From QKTW01 sp052161885 (lineage in GTDB: Bacteria; Bacteroidota; Bacteroidia; Chitinophagales; Chitinophagaceae), in NCBI GenBank assembly GCA_052161885.1, contig CP197396.1:434001-498000 (forward strand): a stretch of DNA of 64,000 bases. The letters run 5' to 3'. This document shows, one piece after another, positions 35,869 to 43,605 of the stretch (the first letter of the stretch is position 1; each line of letters begins with the position of its first letter). Made by a program: the position numbers and the translations under genes. The notes below the pieces were generated by a model that worked only from the letters and a program-made list of their open reading frames with translations, had not been told where the DNA came from and searched no databases.

Positions 35869-35878
35869 TGCAACAATT

Positions 35879-36301
35879 ATGGAAGCACAGCCAATAGTGA
35901 TGGAGCGCACTTACAATGCTCCGGTCAGCGCCGTATGGTCCGCACTTACGGATAAAGAGAAAATGAAGCAGTGGTATTTTACCATGGAAGATTTTAAACC
36001 AGAAATCGGCACGGAATTCAGCTTCACTGCGGGCCGGGAGGGAAAGAAATTTTTGCATCTCTGCTGCATTACACAACTTGTACCCGAACAAAAGATTGCC
36101 TACACCTGGAAATATGACGGCCACCCCGGCGAGTCGGAAGTTACATTCGAGCTGTATGCAGAAGGAGACAGAACACGCGTAAAGCTTACGCATAAAGGGC
36201 TTGAAACGTTCCCTGCAATAGAAGATTTTGCACGTCACAATTTTGTGGAAGGCTGGACATATATTCTCAATACCGGTCTGGAGAAATATCTTGCAAAATA
36301 A
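35879..36301 (+). CDS. SRPBCC (AHSA1-type) protein
   Basis: 140 residues from the ATG at 35879; the longer in-frame reading from 35699 lies inside the ArsR gene and is rejected. The helix-grip fold is indicated by MERTYNAPVSAVWSALTDKEKMKQWYF, AGREGKKFLHLCCITQLVPEQKIAYTW, ESEVTFEL and the C-terminal long helix GWTYILNTGLEKYLAK. These proteins bind hydrophobic ligands or act as Hsp90-activator-like domains; the exact role here is unknown. Co-transcribed with the ArsR gene. Confidence 0.88.
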   Translation: MEAQPIVMERTYNAPVSAVWSALTDKEKMKQWYFTMEDFKPEIGTEFSFTAGREGKKFLHLCCITQLVPEQKIAYTWKYDGHPGESEVTFELYAEGDRTRVKLTHKGLETFPAIEDFARHNFVEGWTYILNTGLEKYLAK

Positions 36302-36312
36302 GTTCTAAATGA

Positions 36313-36349
36313 AAAAGAGCAGATGAATTTATAAAACATCTGCTCTTTT
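36313..36349. terminator. Bidirectional intrinsic terminator
   Basis: Perfect 13-bp stem (36313-36325 with 36337-36349), 11-nt loop, A-rich left flank and T-rich right flank, between two convergent SRPBCC genes. Confidence 0.88.
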
Positions 36350-36368
36350 ATGTTTTTTTGCCGTATAA

Positions 36369-36824
36369 TTATTTTCCTTCAGCGATATTTTTGATCTGCT
36401 CCAGAATAGACGACCAGCCACCGGCGTTTACAGCATCATTATATCTTTTTTCGCCTTCGGCCACGCGACTGTAATCTCCCTGCGTAACAACGAGCTGCGT
36501 ACCATTATCCTGTTCTGTCAATGTGTAGGTAACAGTAAGGTAGTTTTCCGGAACATCAGGAATAGCCGCGTTATTAGGGTCAATAACGCTGTATACAAGG
36601 TGTTTTCCCGGTTCTATACTGACAACATTGCCTTTTACAAAATCCATTTTCTTGCCTTCCCATTCGCCACGCCACAGAAGCGGGCTGCCCACCTTCCAAT
36701 CAGTTATTGGCTCACAGGCATACATATATTTCTTAGTTTGTTCGGGCTGTGTAAGTATATCCCATACTGCAGATGCAGGTGCATTAATAAGTATTTCGTT
36801 GCGTACCGTTTTAGATTCGTTCAT
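36369..36824 (-). CDS. SRPBCC (AHSA1-type) protein
   Basis: 151 residues. The N-terminal NEILINAPASAVWDILTQPEQTKKYMY, the central SPLLWRGEWEGKKMDFVKGNVVSIEPGKHLVYSV, and the closing helix GGWSSILEQIKNIAEGK give the same helix-grip fold as the convergent gene at 35879. Identity is low, so this is a family relative rather than a recent copy. Stand-alone gene with a TATATTTG box upstream. Function not predictable beyond the fold. Confidence 0.87.
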   Translation of the reverse strand: MNESKTVRNEILINAPASAVWDILTQPEQTKKYMYACEPITDWKVGSPLLWRGEWEGKKMDFVKGNVVSIEPGKHLVYSVIDPNNAAIPDVPENYLTVTYTLTEQDNGTQLVVTQGDYSRVAEGEKRYNDAVNAGGWSSILEQIKNIAEGK

Positions 36825-36859
36825 AATAAAAGATTTACTGAAATATGCTACGTTTTAGG

Positions 36860-36867
36860 CAAATATA
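36860..36867 (-). promoter_or_regulatory. -7 box for the SRPBCC gene
   Basis: TATATTTG on the minus strand, 36 bp before the start at 36824, a perfect TAnnTTTG match. No TTTG is seen at the -33 distance, where the end of the upstream GNAT gene lies. Confidence 0.5.
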
Positions 36868-36882
36868 GCACACGGGCGGAAG

Positions 36883-37350
36883 TCAGTTGAGTTCTTTTTC
36901 AAAGACAACCCTGTCCTGTCCAGGGCCGGAATAATCCTTAATGACTTCAATGCCATCGCCGTTTTTTTCACCCAGCAACTGCATACCGGCTTTTTTATGA
37001 AAGGCAATAGAGGCGGTATTTACGGGTGTTGTAATAGCTTTGAGTTTTGCACAACCGCTATTGCGGGCATAAGTTTCAAAATGATCGTACATCGCTATCC
37101 CGAGTCCTTTCTTTTTATAGTTGTGATGCACGGCAGCAAGATGTATGTAACCTGTTTTGCCCGTCTGTGAAATAAAGCCGAAGAGGTAGGCAATTATTCT
37201 GTCATCTTCACGCAATACAAAAGCGCTGTTGCCGAATTCATACAGGAATATCGGGTGGTGAAAGGGTTGCGTCCGTTCATTATCCCAGAACTCCGTGAGA
37301 TGTTGCAGTATCCATATAAAATCGTCGTGTGTGCAATGTCCTATCTGCAT
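36883..37350 (-). CDS. GNAT-family N-acetyltransferase
   Basis: 155 residues with the acetyl-CoA-binding region IHLAAVHHNYKKKGLGIAMYDHFETYARNSG (residues ~68-99, pyrophosphate loop KKKGLG), then LKAITTPVNTASIAFHKKAGM and the C-terminal strand DRVVFEKEL. A cytoplasmic acetyltransferase; the acceptor is unknown. Lies 8 bp after another GNAT gene, so the two are co-transcribed. Confidence 0.88.
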   Translation of the reverse strand: MQIGHCTHDDFIWILQHLTEFWDNERTQPFHHPIFLYEFGNSAFVLREDDRIIAYLFGFISQTGKTGYIHLAAVHHNYKKKGLGIAMYDHFETYARNSGCAKLKAITTPVNTASIAFHKKAGMQLLGEKNGDGIEVIKDYSGPGQDRVVFEKELN

Positions 37351-37358
37351 GAAGAAGT

Positions 37359-37901
37359 TTATTTAAACAGTTCCGAATATTTTGACCGGATAAGTACCCA
37401 AAGGTTTGCTTCCTGCTCAAAGCTGAGTGCGCCGGGAATTGTAACGTGCTTTTTCACAAATTCGAAACCTGTTTTTTCCAACGTTCTGTTGGGAGCCGGA
37501 TTCAGTGCATATGGCTCACAATACAATCGTTCCAGGCCGAAATGATTGAAGAAAAAGGGCAGCGTCATCCGTATCCACTGCGTACCGTAGCCCATTTTAC
37601 GGACCGGGGCTTCCCAGATATGCAGGTGCATATAAGCTTCCGATCCGAAGATGATCTTATTAATGTTGCAATGCCCGACAGCCTTACCATTCAGCTCCCA
37701 GATCACGGCAAAAGACTGTTTTTCCTCAAAGGATTGCTGTATCTGCGTGGTCAACGCCTGATACCAGTATTCACGCGGCGGTACTTTTGTAATATCCGCA
37801 CCCATACCTTCGAGATAGGCTTTATCTGCCATAAGCCAGTATTGTGTCAGCGGTTCTATGTCCTTCTCCTGTATCGGGCGCACAGAAAGTATATCCTGCA
37901 T
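37359..37901 (-). CDS. GNAT-family N-acetyltransferase (RimJ/RimL-like)
   Basis: 180 residues from the ATG at 37901 (MQDILSVRPIQEKDIEPL), the usual GNAT N-terminus; the reading from 38078 would run across the divergent hexapeptide gene. Seen: HLHIWEAPVRKMGYGTQWIRMTLPFFF with the acetyl-CoA loop RKMGYG, then GLERLYCEPYALNPAPNRTLEKTGFEFVKK, which has the N-x-x-x-N-R-x-L-E-K-x-G-F pattern of RimJ/RimL-type enzymes. Substrate unknown. Confidence 0.87.
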   Translation of the reverse strand: MQDILSVRPIQEKDIEPLTQYWLMADKAYLEGMGADITKVPPREYWYQALTTQIQQSFEEKQSFAVIWELNGKAVGHCNINKIIFGSEAYMHLHIWEAPVRKMGYGTQWIRMTLPFFFNHFGLERLYCEPYALNPAPNRTLEKTGFEFVKKHVTIPGALSFEQEANLWVLIRSKYSELFK

Positions 37902-37932
37902 GAATTGTATTTTAGTAAAGCTACGATTACTA

Positions 37933-37940
37933 TAGATTTG
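37933..37940 (+). promoter_or_regulatory. -7 box for the hexapeptide-repeat gene
   Basis: TAGATTTG matches TAnnTTTG and lies 25 bp before the start at 37966, in the divergent gap with the GNAT gene. No convincing -33 box. Confidence 0.4.
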
Positions 37941-37965
37941 TATCGCATTAATAACCAAGCCAGCA

Positions 37966-38574
37966 ATGATTTCCACAGACAACTTTATAACTGGTTTTTC
38001 AGCAGTTTTTCCGGCTGATGAAATGCCATGGCGTATTACTGCAAGGCTCTCCGGACTAATAACAGCAATGCAGGCCATAATGGACGGAGAGTATATTGTT
38101 AATAACGGAATTGCAATTCACCGGACTGCAGTTGTAGAACAAGGTGTTGTCATCAAAGCACCGGCCATCATTGGCCCGAACTGCTTTATAGGCGCACATG
38201 CTTACCTGAGGAACGGTGTATATTTACGCAATAATGTTACTATTGGTGCAGGTTGTGAGATTAAAACAACGATCGTTTTTCCTCACAGCGCTGTTGCGCA
38301 TTTTAATTTTATTGGTGACAGCATTATTGGCAGCCATGTAAACATTGAGGCGGGCGCTGTTGCTGCCAATCACTATAATGAACGTACGGACAAAACGATT
38401 TCAGTATGGTACAATGATCGCATAATTAATACCGGGATGGAAAAGTTTGGCTCACTTGTGGGTGATCACTCAAAGATAGGTGCAAATGCTGTTCTGTCTC
38501 CGGGAACGATATTGCCATCGGGAAGTATTGTAAAACGACTGGAACTGGTGGAGCAGGTGAGAGATGGGATGTGA
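37966..38574 (+). CDS. Left-handed beta-helix (hexapeptide repeat) protein
   Basis: 202 residues. After a ~45-residue N-terminal segment, residues ~48-195 are hexapeptide repeats (IHRTAVVEQGVVIKAPAIIGPNC, VYLRNNVTIGAGCEIKT, SIIGSHVNIEAGAVAAN, SKIGANAVLSPGTILPSGSIV), the fold of LpxA, GlmU and similar acyl or nucleotidyl transferases. A catalytic His cannot be assigned with confidence. The segment NHYNERTDKTISVWYNDRII is family-specific. Possibly a sugar-phosphate or lipid acyltransferase; the substrate is unknown. Single gene ended by a strong hairpin. Confidence 0.82.
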   Translation: MISTDNFITGFSAVFPADEMPWRITARLSGLITAMQAIMDGEYIVNNGIAIHRTAVVEQGVVIKAPAIIGPNCFIGAHAYLRNGVYLRNNVTIGAGCEIKTTIVFPHSAVAHFNFIGDSIIGSHVNIEAGAVAANHYNERTDKTISVWYNDRIINTGMEKFGSLVGDHSKIGANAVLSPGTILPSGSIVKRLELVEQVRDGM

Positions 38575-38588
38575 TTTGTTTCCATAAA

Positions 38589-38624
38589 TAAAAAGGAGGG
38601 CAAACATTTTGCCCTCCTTTTTAT
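38589..38624. terminator. Bidirectional intrinsic terminator
   Basis: 16-bp perfect stem (38589-38604 with 38608-38623) and 3-nt loop, A-rich left and T-rich right. It overlaps the TAA stop of the minus-strand gene ending at 38621. Confidence 0.9.
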
Positions 38625-38842
38625 AATAGTTCTGTACAGCTGAAGCCGTTTTCCTGCAGCAGTGAGATCGTTTTATCTGCGGTGCAGGCGCCTTCTATCC
38701 GCAGTACTTTGTCACAGTCTTTCATATCTATGCTCACTTTACTGCCCGGAAAATGATGCAGTAATATGCTGATAAGCTGCTGCGCCTGGAAGCTGTCCTG
38801 TACATTGGTTTTGAACACTTCTATAGTAGCATTTATCGGCAT
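38621..38842 (-). CDS. Small ferredoxin-fold-like protein, paralogue of 28734-28973
   Basis: 73 residues. Pattern: VFKTNVQD, helix with QAQQLISILLHHFPG, SIDMKDCDKVLRIEG, helix, ENGFSCTEL. The core KVxID(L/M)xDxDKVLR(I/V)E and the closing (E)xGFxC are shared with the 79-residue protein at 28734. No CxxC, so classical metal-chaperone function is not supported. Last gene of a four-gene minus-strand run (DinB-like, two VOC proteins, this one). Function unknown. Confidence 0.72.
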   Translation of the reverse strand: MPINATIEVFKTNVQDSFQAQQLISILLHHFPGSKVSIDMKDCDKVLRIEGACTADKTISLLQENGFSCTELL

Positions 38843-38854
38843 ATCCTTTTTAAA

Positions 38855-39280
38855 TTACTGCTGTTTTGTTTCGTAATTGATCATCCACTTTATCCCGAAC
38901 TTGTCTACAAACATGCCGAACAGAGCACCCCAGAACATCTGCTGAAGCGGCACGATTATGTTGCCGCCTGCGGAAAGCTTATCAAACAGCTGATGTGTTT
39001 CTTCCTCGCTTTCGGGGCTCAGTGAGAGTGATATATTATCGCCCATATTAAGTGTATGTCCCATTGATTCCAGGTTATCTGTACCCATCAATGTGTTGCC
39101 TTTTATTGGCAATGCCACGTGCATGATCAGGTTCTTTTCATTTTCAGGGATCTGGTCGGACTGCGGCGTGTCGCCAAATCGCTGCAATACCTGGAATTCG
39201 CCGCCAAATGCTGCTTTGTAAAAATTAAATGCTTCTTCTGTGTTTCCCTGGAAATTTAAATATGGATTTAATGTTGCCAT
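38855..39280 (-). CDS. VOC/PhnB-like protein
   Basis: 141 residues of the PhnB-like vicinal-oxygen-chelate group: MATLNPYLNFQGNTEEAFNFYKAAFGG at the start, IMHVALPIKGNTLMGTD, then ISLSLSPESEEETHQLFDKLSAGG and the typical tail FWGALFGMFVDKFGIKWMINYE. These fold as paired beta-alpha-beta-beta-beta units. PhnB-like members lack a settled reaction, so an enzyme name is not justified. 12 bp before the small ferredoxin-fold gene. Confidence 0.9.
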   Translation of the reverse strand: MATLNPYLNFQGNTEEAFNFYKAAFGGEFQVLQRFGDTPQSDQIPENEKNLIMHVALPIKGNTLMGTDNLESMGHTLNMGDNISLSLSPESEEETHQLFDKLSAGGNIIVPLQQMFWGALFGMFVDKFGIKWMINYETKQQ

Positions 39281-39295
39281 TGTTATTTTTATTTA

Positions 39296-39345
39296 GATGT
39301 GAGATGTAAGATATGAGTATTGAGATATGAGATTTGTGAAAATGG
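39296..39345. repeat. Degenerate TGAGATATGAGAT spacer repeat
   Basis: Short imperfect direct repeats (TGAGATGTAAGATATGAG, TGAGATATGAGATTTG) fill the gap between the two VOC genes, as at 28560-28645 and inverted at 35406-35440. Confidence 0.5.
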
Positions 39346-39389
39346 ACTTTGGAATGACATTGATTCACTATTCACTTCTCATTATTTGC

Positions 39390-39785
39390 TTAAATCAGCG
39401 TCAGTTGCCAGGAGACACCGTATCTGTCATTCGTCCAGCCATATTTTTTACTGAAGGGGTAAGGCGCTGCTGGCATCAGTATCTTTCCGTCGCGCGAAAG
39501 CTCTTCAAACAGGCGGTCCAGTTCATCTTCTGTCTGGCAGGCAATAAATAGAGACATAGCCGGTGTAAATGAAAAGCCATGGTGTACACTGCTGTCCATC
39601 ACCATAAACTGCTGCCCGTTGAGGGAAAATACAGCATGTTTTATAGTGCCTTCTATGCCCGGTTCCCCTGCAGCATAGCGATGCATGCTTATAACAGATG
39701 AATCTTCAAACAGGGACATGTAGAAGTTCATCGCCTCTTCTGCTTTTTTATCCTCAAACATGAGGAATGTGGTGATCTGCTGCAT
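39390..39785 (-). CDS. VOC/PhnB-like protein
   Basis: 131 residues: MQQITTFLMFEDKKAEEAMNFYMSLFEDSSV, HAVFSLNGQQFMVMDSSVHHGFSFTPAMSLFIAC, then the tail FSKKYGWTNDRYGVSWQLTLI, a typical 3-demethylubiquinone-methyltransferase-like (PhnB) VOC protein. Related to the gene at 38855 but clearly diverged. It sits 20 bp after the DinB-like gene. Substrate unknown. Confidence 0.9.
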   Translation of the reverse strand: MQQITTFLMFEDKKAEEAMNFYMSLFEDSSVISMHRYAAGEPGIEGTIKHAVFSLNGQQFMVMDSSVHHGFSFTPAMSLFIACQTEDELDRLFEELSRDGKILMPAAPYPFSKKYGWTNDRYGVSWQLTLI

Positions 39786-39805
39786 AATAAATTACCGGTT
39801 TAAAT

Positions 39806-40354
39806 CTATTGTTTATTACGCACAATATCGGAAATATGTTGCATCTGTTTCAGGTGCCGCTGCGAATGGTAAATAACAAAATGCAGTAATTCCAGTTTGG
39901 TAATGTCTCCGAACGCCGGATGGTCTATTACCTCTGCAGGATCTGAACCCCGGCTTATTTCTTCTACTTCTGTCATTACCGCTCTGAGATCTGCTATTAC
40001 ACTCTCTTTCGCATATACATCCTGTGTAGGTCTTATGAATTCCGGCGAAGTGAATTTTCGTTCAAAATCGAGGAATATTCCTTTCAGTTCATCTGTTCTT
40101 AATTCGGGATCACGTCCGGTAAGTTTTCCGCTGAGTGACAGGTTATGTGCTACAGATAAGCCTGATTTGGTAAGATGCACTGCCACTTGTGCCAGCGTCC
40201 AGCTGCCGGGGAATGGAACGGTATTTATATCTTTTTCGGTAGAAACAGAAAGCAACAACAGCAATTCATTCTGTATGTGTTCATAAATGGCATATAACTT
40301 TTCTGTGCCGGAAGCTGTTATTGCCATTGCTGTATGTTTTGTTATTTGTTGCAT
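39806..40354 (-). CDS. DinB-like four-helix protein
   Basis: 182 residues. The DinB/YfiT-type four-helix pattern shows as FPGSWTLAQVAVHLTKSGLSVAHNLS with a conserved metal-type His (H near residue 61), and a C-terminal ITKLELLHFVIYHSQRHLKQM with the His pair H-x3-H expected of the metal site. The start at 40354 is used; an ATG at 40327 (MAITASGTEKLY) is also possible. Members are thiol-dependent metalloenzymes or stress proteins; no specific role can be assigned. Confidence 0.87.
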   Translation of the reverse strand: MQQITKHTAMAITASGTEKLYAIYEHIQNELLLLLSVSTEKDINTVPFPGSWTLAQVAVHLTKSGLSVAHNLSLSGKLTGRDPELRTDELKGIFLDFERKFTSPEFIRPTQDVYAKESVIADLRAVMTEVEEISRGSDPAEVIDHPAFGDITKLELLHFVIYHSQRHLKQMQHISDIVRNKQ

Positions 40355-40484
40355 ATAAAACCCCTTTGTTGAAATACCCTTGTTGCATCATATATAGCTG
40401 TGCTGCAAGCATTGGATCAACGATACAAACCTACTACAGCTTAAGAAGTTTTGAGGGGTGCGAATACGGCAATATAAGGAGGTG

Positions 40485-40512
40485 TTTGCGACAACAGTAT
40501 TTTTTATCTTTG
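40485..40512 (+). promoter_or_regulatory. Promoter of the GlxA-like regulator, possibly leaderless
   Basis: TTTG at 40485-40488, 16-nt spacer, TATCTTTG at 40505-40512. The -7 box ends only 4 nt before the ATG at 40517, so transcription would begin at or next to the start codon. Confidence 0.55.
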
Positions 40513-40516
40513 TTAT

Positions 40517-41500
40517 ATGAAACAGGTATCGATTCTTATACCACGCGGACATACCAGCCTGGTAAATATTGAGGGCAGTCACCAGATACTCTCTGAAGTA
40601 AATACTATTGCAGCTGCGATGGGTAGAGAACCTGTGTTTAAAGTGCAGCTGGTAGGCCTGATAGAAGAAGTAAGCCAGCGTAACGGCATATTTACTGTAA
40701 AACCGGATGTGCTTATACATGATGTCCGTAAAGCCGACCTGATCATTATCCCGGCAGCGTACGGAGATCCGCGTGAAGTACTGGAAAGTAATAAAGATTT
40801 TATTCCCTGGATACAGGAGCAATATGCCGATGGTGCAGAAGTGGCCAGTCTTTGCATCGGTTCTTTTTTCCTGGCTGCAACCGGTTTGCTAAAGGGAAAG
40901 CAATGTGCTACGCACTGGCGCCTTGCCAATGAATTCCGCCAGATGTTTCCTGATGTACACCTCGTAGATCACAAGATCATGACAGAAGAAGACGGTATAT
41001 ATACCAGCGGCGGTGCCTATTCTTACCTCAACCTGCTGGTATATTTGATAGAAAAACATGCCGGCCGCGATGTGGCCATTATGACTTCTAAAACATTTAT
41101 GATAGATATAGACCGCGACAGCCAGTCGCCGTTCATTATGTTCCAGGGGCAGAAAGCGCACGAAGACGAACCCGTGAAAAAAGCGCAGGAATACATAGAG
41201 CGCAACTTTGAAGATAAAATAACAGTAGACAAGCTGGCCAGCATGCTGGCATTGGGGCGCAGAAGCCTGGAGCGCCGTTTTAAGAGCGCCACCTGCAATA
41301 CGGTGACAGAATACATACAGCGGGTAAAAATAGAAGCCGCCAAAAAGAGCCTGGAAACAACACGCAAAAACGTAAATGAAGTGATGTATGAGGTGGGATA
41401 CTCCGACACAAAAGCATTTCGCACTATTTTCAGGAAGATTACTGGGCTTTCGCCTGTAGAATACCGCAATAAATACAACAAAGAAGCAGTAGCCGTATAA
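40517..41500 (+). CDS. GlxA-family regulator: DJ-1/PfpI-like domain plus AraC DNA-binding domain
   Basis: 327 residues. Residues ~1-195 are a DJ-1/PfpI amidotransferase-like domain with the nucleophile-elbow-like SLCIGSFFLAATGLLKGKQCATHW, DHKIMTEEDGIYTSGGAYSYLNLLVYLIE. Residues ~220-320 are an AraC double helix-turn-helix (DKLASMLALGRRSLERRFKSATC, and VMYEVGYSDTKAFRTIFRKITGLSPVEYR). A ligand-sensing activator is expected. The DUF2071 gene follows by 16 bp on the same strand and is a probable co-transcribed partner or target. Confidence 0.92.
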   Translation: MKQVSILIPRGHTSLVNIEGSHQILSEVNTIAAAMGREPVFKVQLVGLIEEVSQRNGIFTVKPDVLIHDVRKADLIIIPAAYGDPREVLESNKDFIPWIQEQYADGAEVASLCIGSFFLAATGLLKGKQCATHWRLANEFRQMFPDVHLVDHKIMTEEDGIYTSGGAYSYLNLLVYLIEKHAGRDVAIMTSKTFMIDIDRDSQSPFIMFQGQKAHEDEPVKKAQEYIERNFEDKITVDKLASMLALGRRSLERRFKSATCNTVTEYIQRVKIEAAKKSLETTRKNVNEVMYEVGYSDTKAFRTIFRKITGLSPVEYRNKYNKEAVAV

Positions 41501-41516
41501 AACTATAGGCTTCACT

Positions 41517-42251
41517 ATGAATAATACAGACGAAATACTGCGTCGCACGTCGCACAGACCATGGGCGCTACCTGAGAAAGACTGGGCTTATTACCAGGAA
41601 TGGAACGGTACATTATTCCTGCACTGGAAGGTGGCACCCGAAGCACTGTCGGGCCTGCTCCCCGAGGGTGTTGCCGCAGATGTCTTTAACGGATATGCAT
41701 GGGTATCGCTGGTGGCATTTACCATGCAGAAAATACGGCCGCGCAATCTGCCTGCATTTGCGCCGCTTTCAGATTTCCATGAAATAAATGTACGCACCTA
41801 CGTGATCCGGGATGGTAAGCCTGGTGTATACTTCCTGAGCATAGAAGGGGGAAAACACCTTTCTGTATGGACCGCAAAAGGCCTGTCGGGACTGCCGTAC
41901 CGGTATTCTTTAATGGAGCGCGCTGCAAATGGAAACCACCAGACTTACGAATCTCTAAACGGCCCCAAAGCTTTTTTACTTCATTCGTTTTTCACCCCCG
42001 GTGCAGAGATCATGGATAAAACGCCCCTTGATAAATGGCTTACAGAACGCTATTGCCTGTATTTTGATAAAGGCAGGCGACTGTACAGGTATGAGATCCA
42101 TCACGCAGAGTGGAAACTGAATGAAGTAACATTACATTCCCTTACCACGGGCTATGTGATCGGCGGTTTAAATCTTAACAGGCCACCGGATCTTGCACAT
42201 TATTCTAAGGGTGTAAAAGTCCTGGCCTGGCAACGGGAAGCGTTAATCTGA
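41517..42251 (+). CDS. DUF2071 (YqjF-like) protein
   Basis: 244 residues of the DUF2071 family: HRPWALPEKDWAYYQEWNGTLFLHWKVAPEALSGLLPEG at the start, VSLVAFTMQKIRPRNLPAFAPLSDFHEINVRTYV, and the later GLSGLPYRYSLM. A soluble protein of unknown biochemical role, often found near regulators or anti-sigma-like genes. Directly after the GlxA-like regulator. Confidence 0.85.
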   Translation: MNNTDEILRRTSHRPWALPEKDWAYYQEWNGTLFLHWKVAPEALSGLLPEGVAADVFNGYAWVSLVAFTMQKIRPRNLPAFAPLSDFHEINVRTYVIRDGKPGVYFLSIEGGKHLSVWTAKGLSGLPYRYSLMERAANGNHQTYESLNGPKAFLLHSFFTPGAEIMDKTPLDKWLTERYCLYFDKGRRLYRYEIHHAEWKLNEVTLHSLTTGYVIGGLNLNRPPDLAHYSKGVKVLAWQREALI

Positions 42252-42383
42252 CTGCGCTTATGATTATAAATACGTCTTTTACATGATCTTTACCCGCAGT
42301 TATACAGGCAACTACATGAAACCCGCTACAGGCAAGTAACTTGCTGCAGTTAGGTAATTATAGTACAATATCAACACCTTTGT

Positions 42384-43037
42384 ATGGAAAAACAGGAATA
42401 CGTGCAGCTGTACACTGCCGACGATGCTGTAGGATGGCTCTGCATAGATCAGCAGCTGGAAAAGCTATACGGAGATCAGAAGCCGCGGCATTATGCACCG
42501 CCACTCCATTATATAATAGGTGGCGAAGATCCTATTGACGGAACCAGCATTTACGATAGCTCCAATCAGTTGTTTCACCGGCATCTAGTAAGCTACGGTA
42601 TGTCTGAGCTGTATTACAACGAAGAAAAAGCCGGCGGCGATTTCAGTAAATGGGGTTTCGAATTTACTTTCCGGCTGACACCTTTCGCAGGCGATCCGGG
42701 CGACCCGTTATGGGCCATACAGGTAATGAACAACCTTGCCCGGTACGTTTTTAAAAGCGGTAAATGGTTTGAGCCATATCATTTTATTCCCGCCAACGGC
42801 CCCATACGGCTGGAAACCGAAACAGATATAGTAGGCCTTGCATTTTGCGAAGATCCCGAACTGGGTAAAATAGACACCCCGCATGGTGAGCTTACTTTTC
42901 TGCAGATGGTGGGGCTTACGCAGAAAGAGCTGGACAGGTTGTGGGAAAATCCAAAGCTGTCTGAAGTGGAAAAGCTGCTGGATGAAATGAGGAAAGACAA
43001 TCCATTACTTATTACCGATCTTACAAGGAAAGGGTAA
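42384..43037 (+). CDS. Suppressor-of-fused (SUFU) domain protein
   Basis: 217 residues. The SUFU fold is shown by PPLHYIIGGEDPIDGTSIYD, FHRHLVSYGMSELYYNEEKAGGDFSKWGFEFTFRL, the segment WAIQVMNNLARYVFKSGKWFEPYHFIPANGPI and LAFCEDPELGKIDTPHGELTFLQMVGLT. In bacteria this domain is frequent among immunity proteins of polymorphic toxins, but no toxin gene is seen within the window. Separate promoter expected in the 130-bp gap upstream; none clearly matches consensus. Confidence 0.88.
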   Translation: MEKQEYVQLYTADDAVGWLCIDQQLEKLYGDQKPRHYAPPLHYIIGGEDPIDGTSIYDSSNQLFHRHLVSYGMSELYYNEEKAGGDFSKWGFEFTFRLTPFAGDPGDPLWAIQVMNNLARYVFKSGKWFEPYHFIPANGPIRLETETDIVGLAFCEDPELGKIDTPHGELTFLQMVGLTQKELDRLWENPKLSEVEKLLDEMRKDNPLLITDLTRKG

Positions 43038-43074
43038 CCTGGTACCATTTATAGTGATCATTAGTTTTGCCTGT

Positions 43075-43605
43075 ATGAAGTCAGCCCCCGAAACATCAGC
43101 GATACATGGTGTATACCATTTTACAGGTATTGCAGCAGTAACCTATTACCGGCTGACGCTTCATCCCGGCGGTGCTTTCGTAATGGATTACTGGCGCGAT
43201 ATGGGCGGAAAATGGCAGCGCTGGGCAACAGGAAATTTTTCGACAGCAGACGGATATGTTAACCTGGAGTTTGGCCTGAATGTATTTGCAGCTGAAAGAT
43301 ATTCCATACTGAAAATAATTCCTCCGCAGCCCGGCCGGCAATTAATATTGCTACCTTATCAAACAGGTACAAATGAGAAACCTGTAACGGAGAAAACCAA
43401 TTGTTTTATAAAAGAAGCTTTCCCGACGTGGCTGATCTGTACAGAACTGGAATCTGGTAATAATCATTTTGGGAATAGCCTTACACTGCATTCCACTTAT
43501 TACTGCCTGGGTAAAGGTGGCGGTGATAATACCCTTAAAATATGTAACGATCATGGCCGGCAGGGAACATATCCTGCTGCATTATTCCGGGAGCCTGTTC
43601 TATAA
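43075..43605 (+). CDS. Hypothetical protein
   Basis: 177 residues from the ATG at 43075; a GTG at 43054 is possible. Not recognised. No signal peptide or membrane helix. Predominantly beta pattern with many aromatics (VYHFTGIAAVTYYRLTLHPGGAFVMDYWRDMGGKWQRWATGNF), reminiscent of lipocalin-like or META-like small barrels, but no family motif is clear. It follows the SUFU gene by 37 bp and its stop codon abuts the stop of the next, convergent gene. Confidence 0.65.
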   Translation: MKSAPETSAIHGVYHFTGIAAVTYYRLTLHPGGAFVMDYWRDMGGKWQRWATGNFSTADGYVNLEFGLNVFAAERYSILKIIPPQPGRQLILLPYQTGTNEKPVTEKTNCFIKEAFPTWLICTELESGNNHFGNSLTLHSTYYCLGKGGGDNTLKICNDHGRQGTYPAALFREPVL

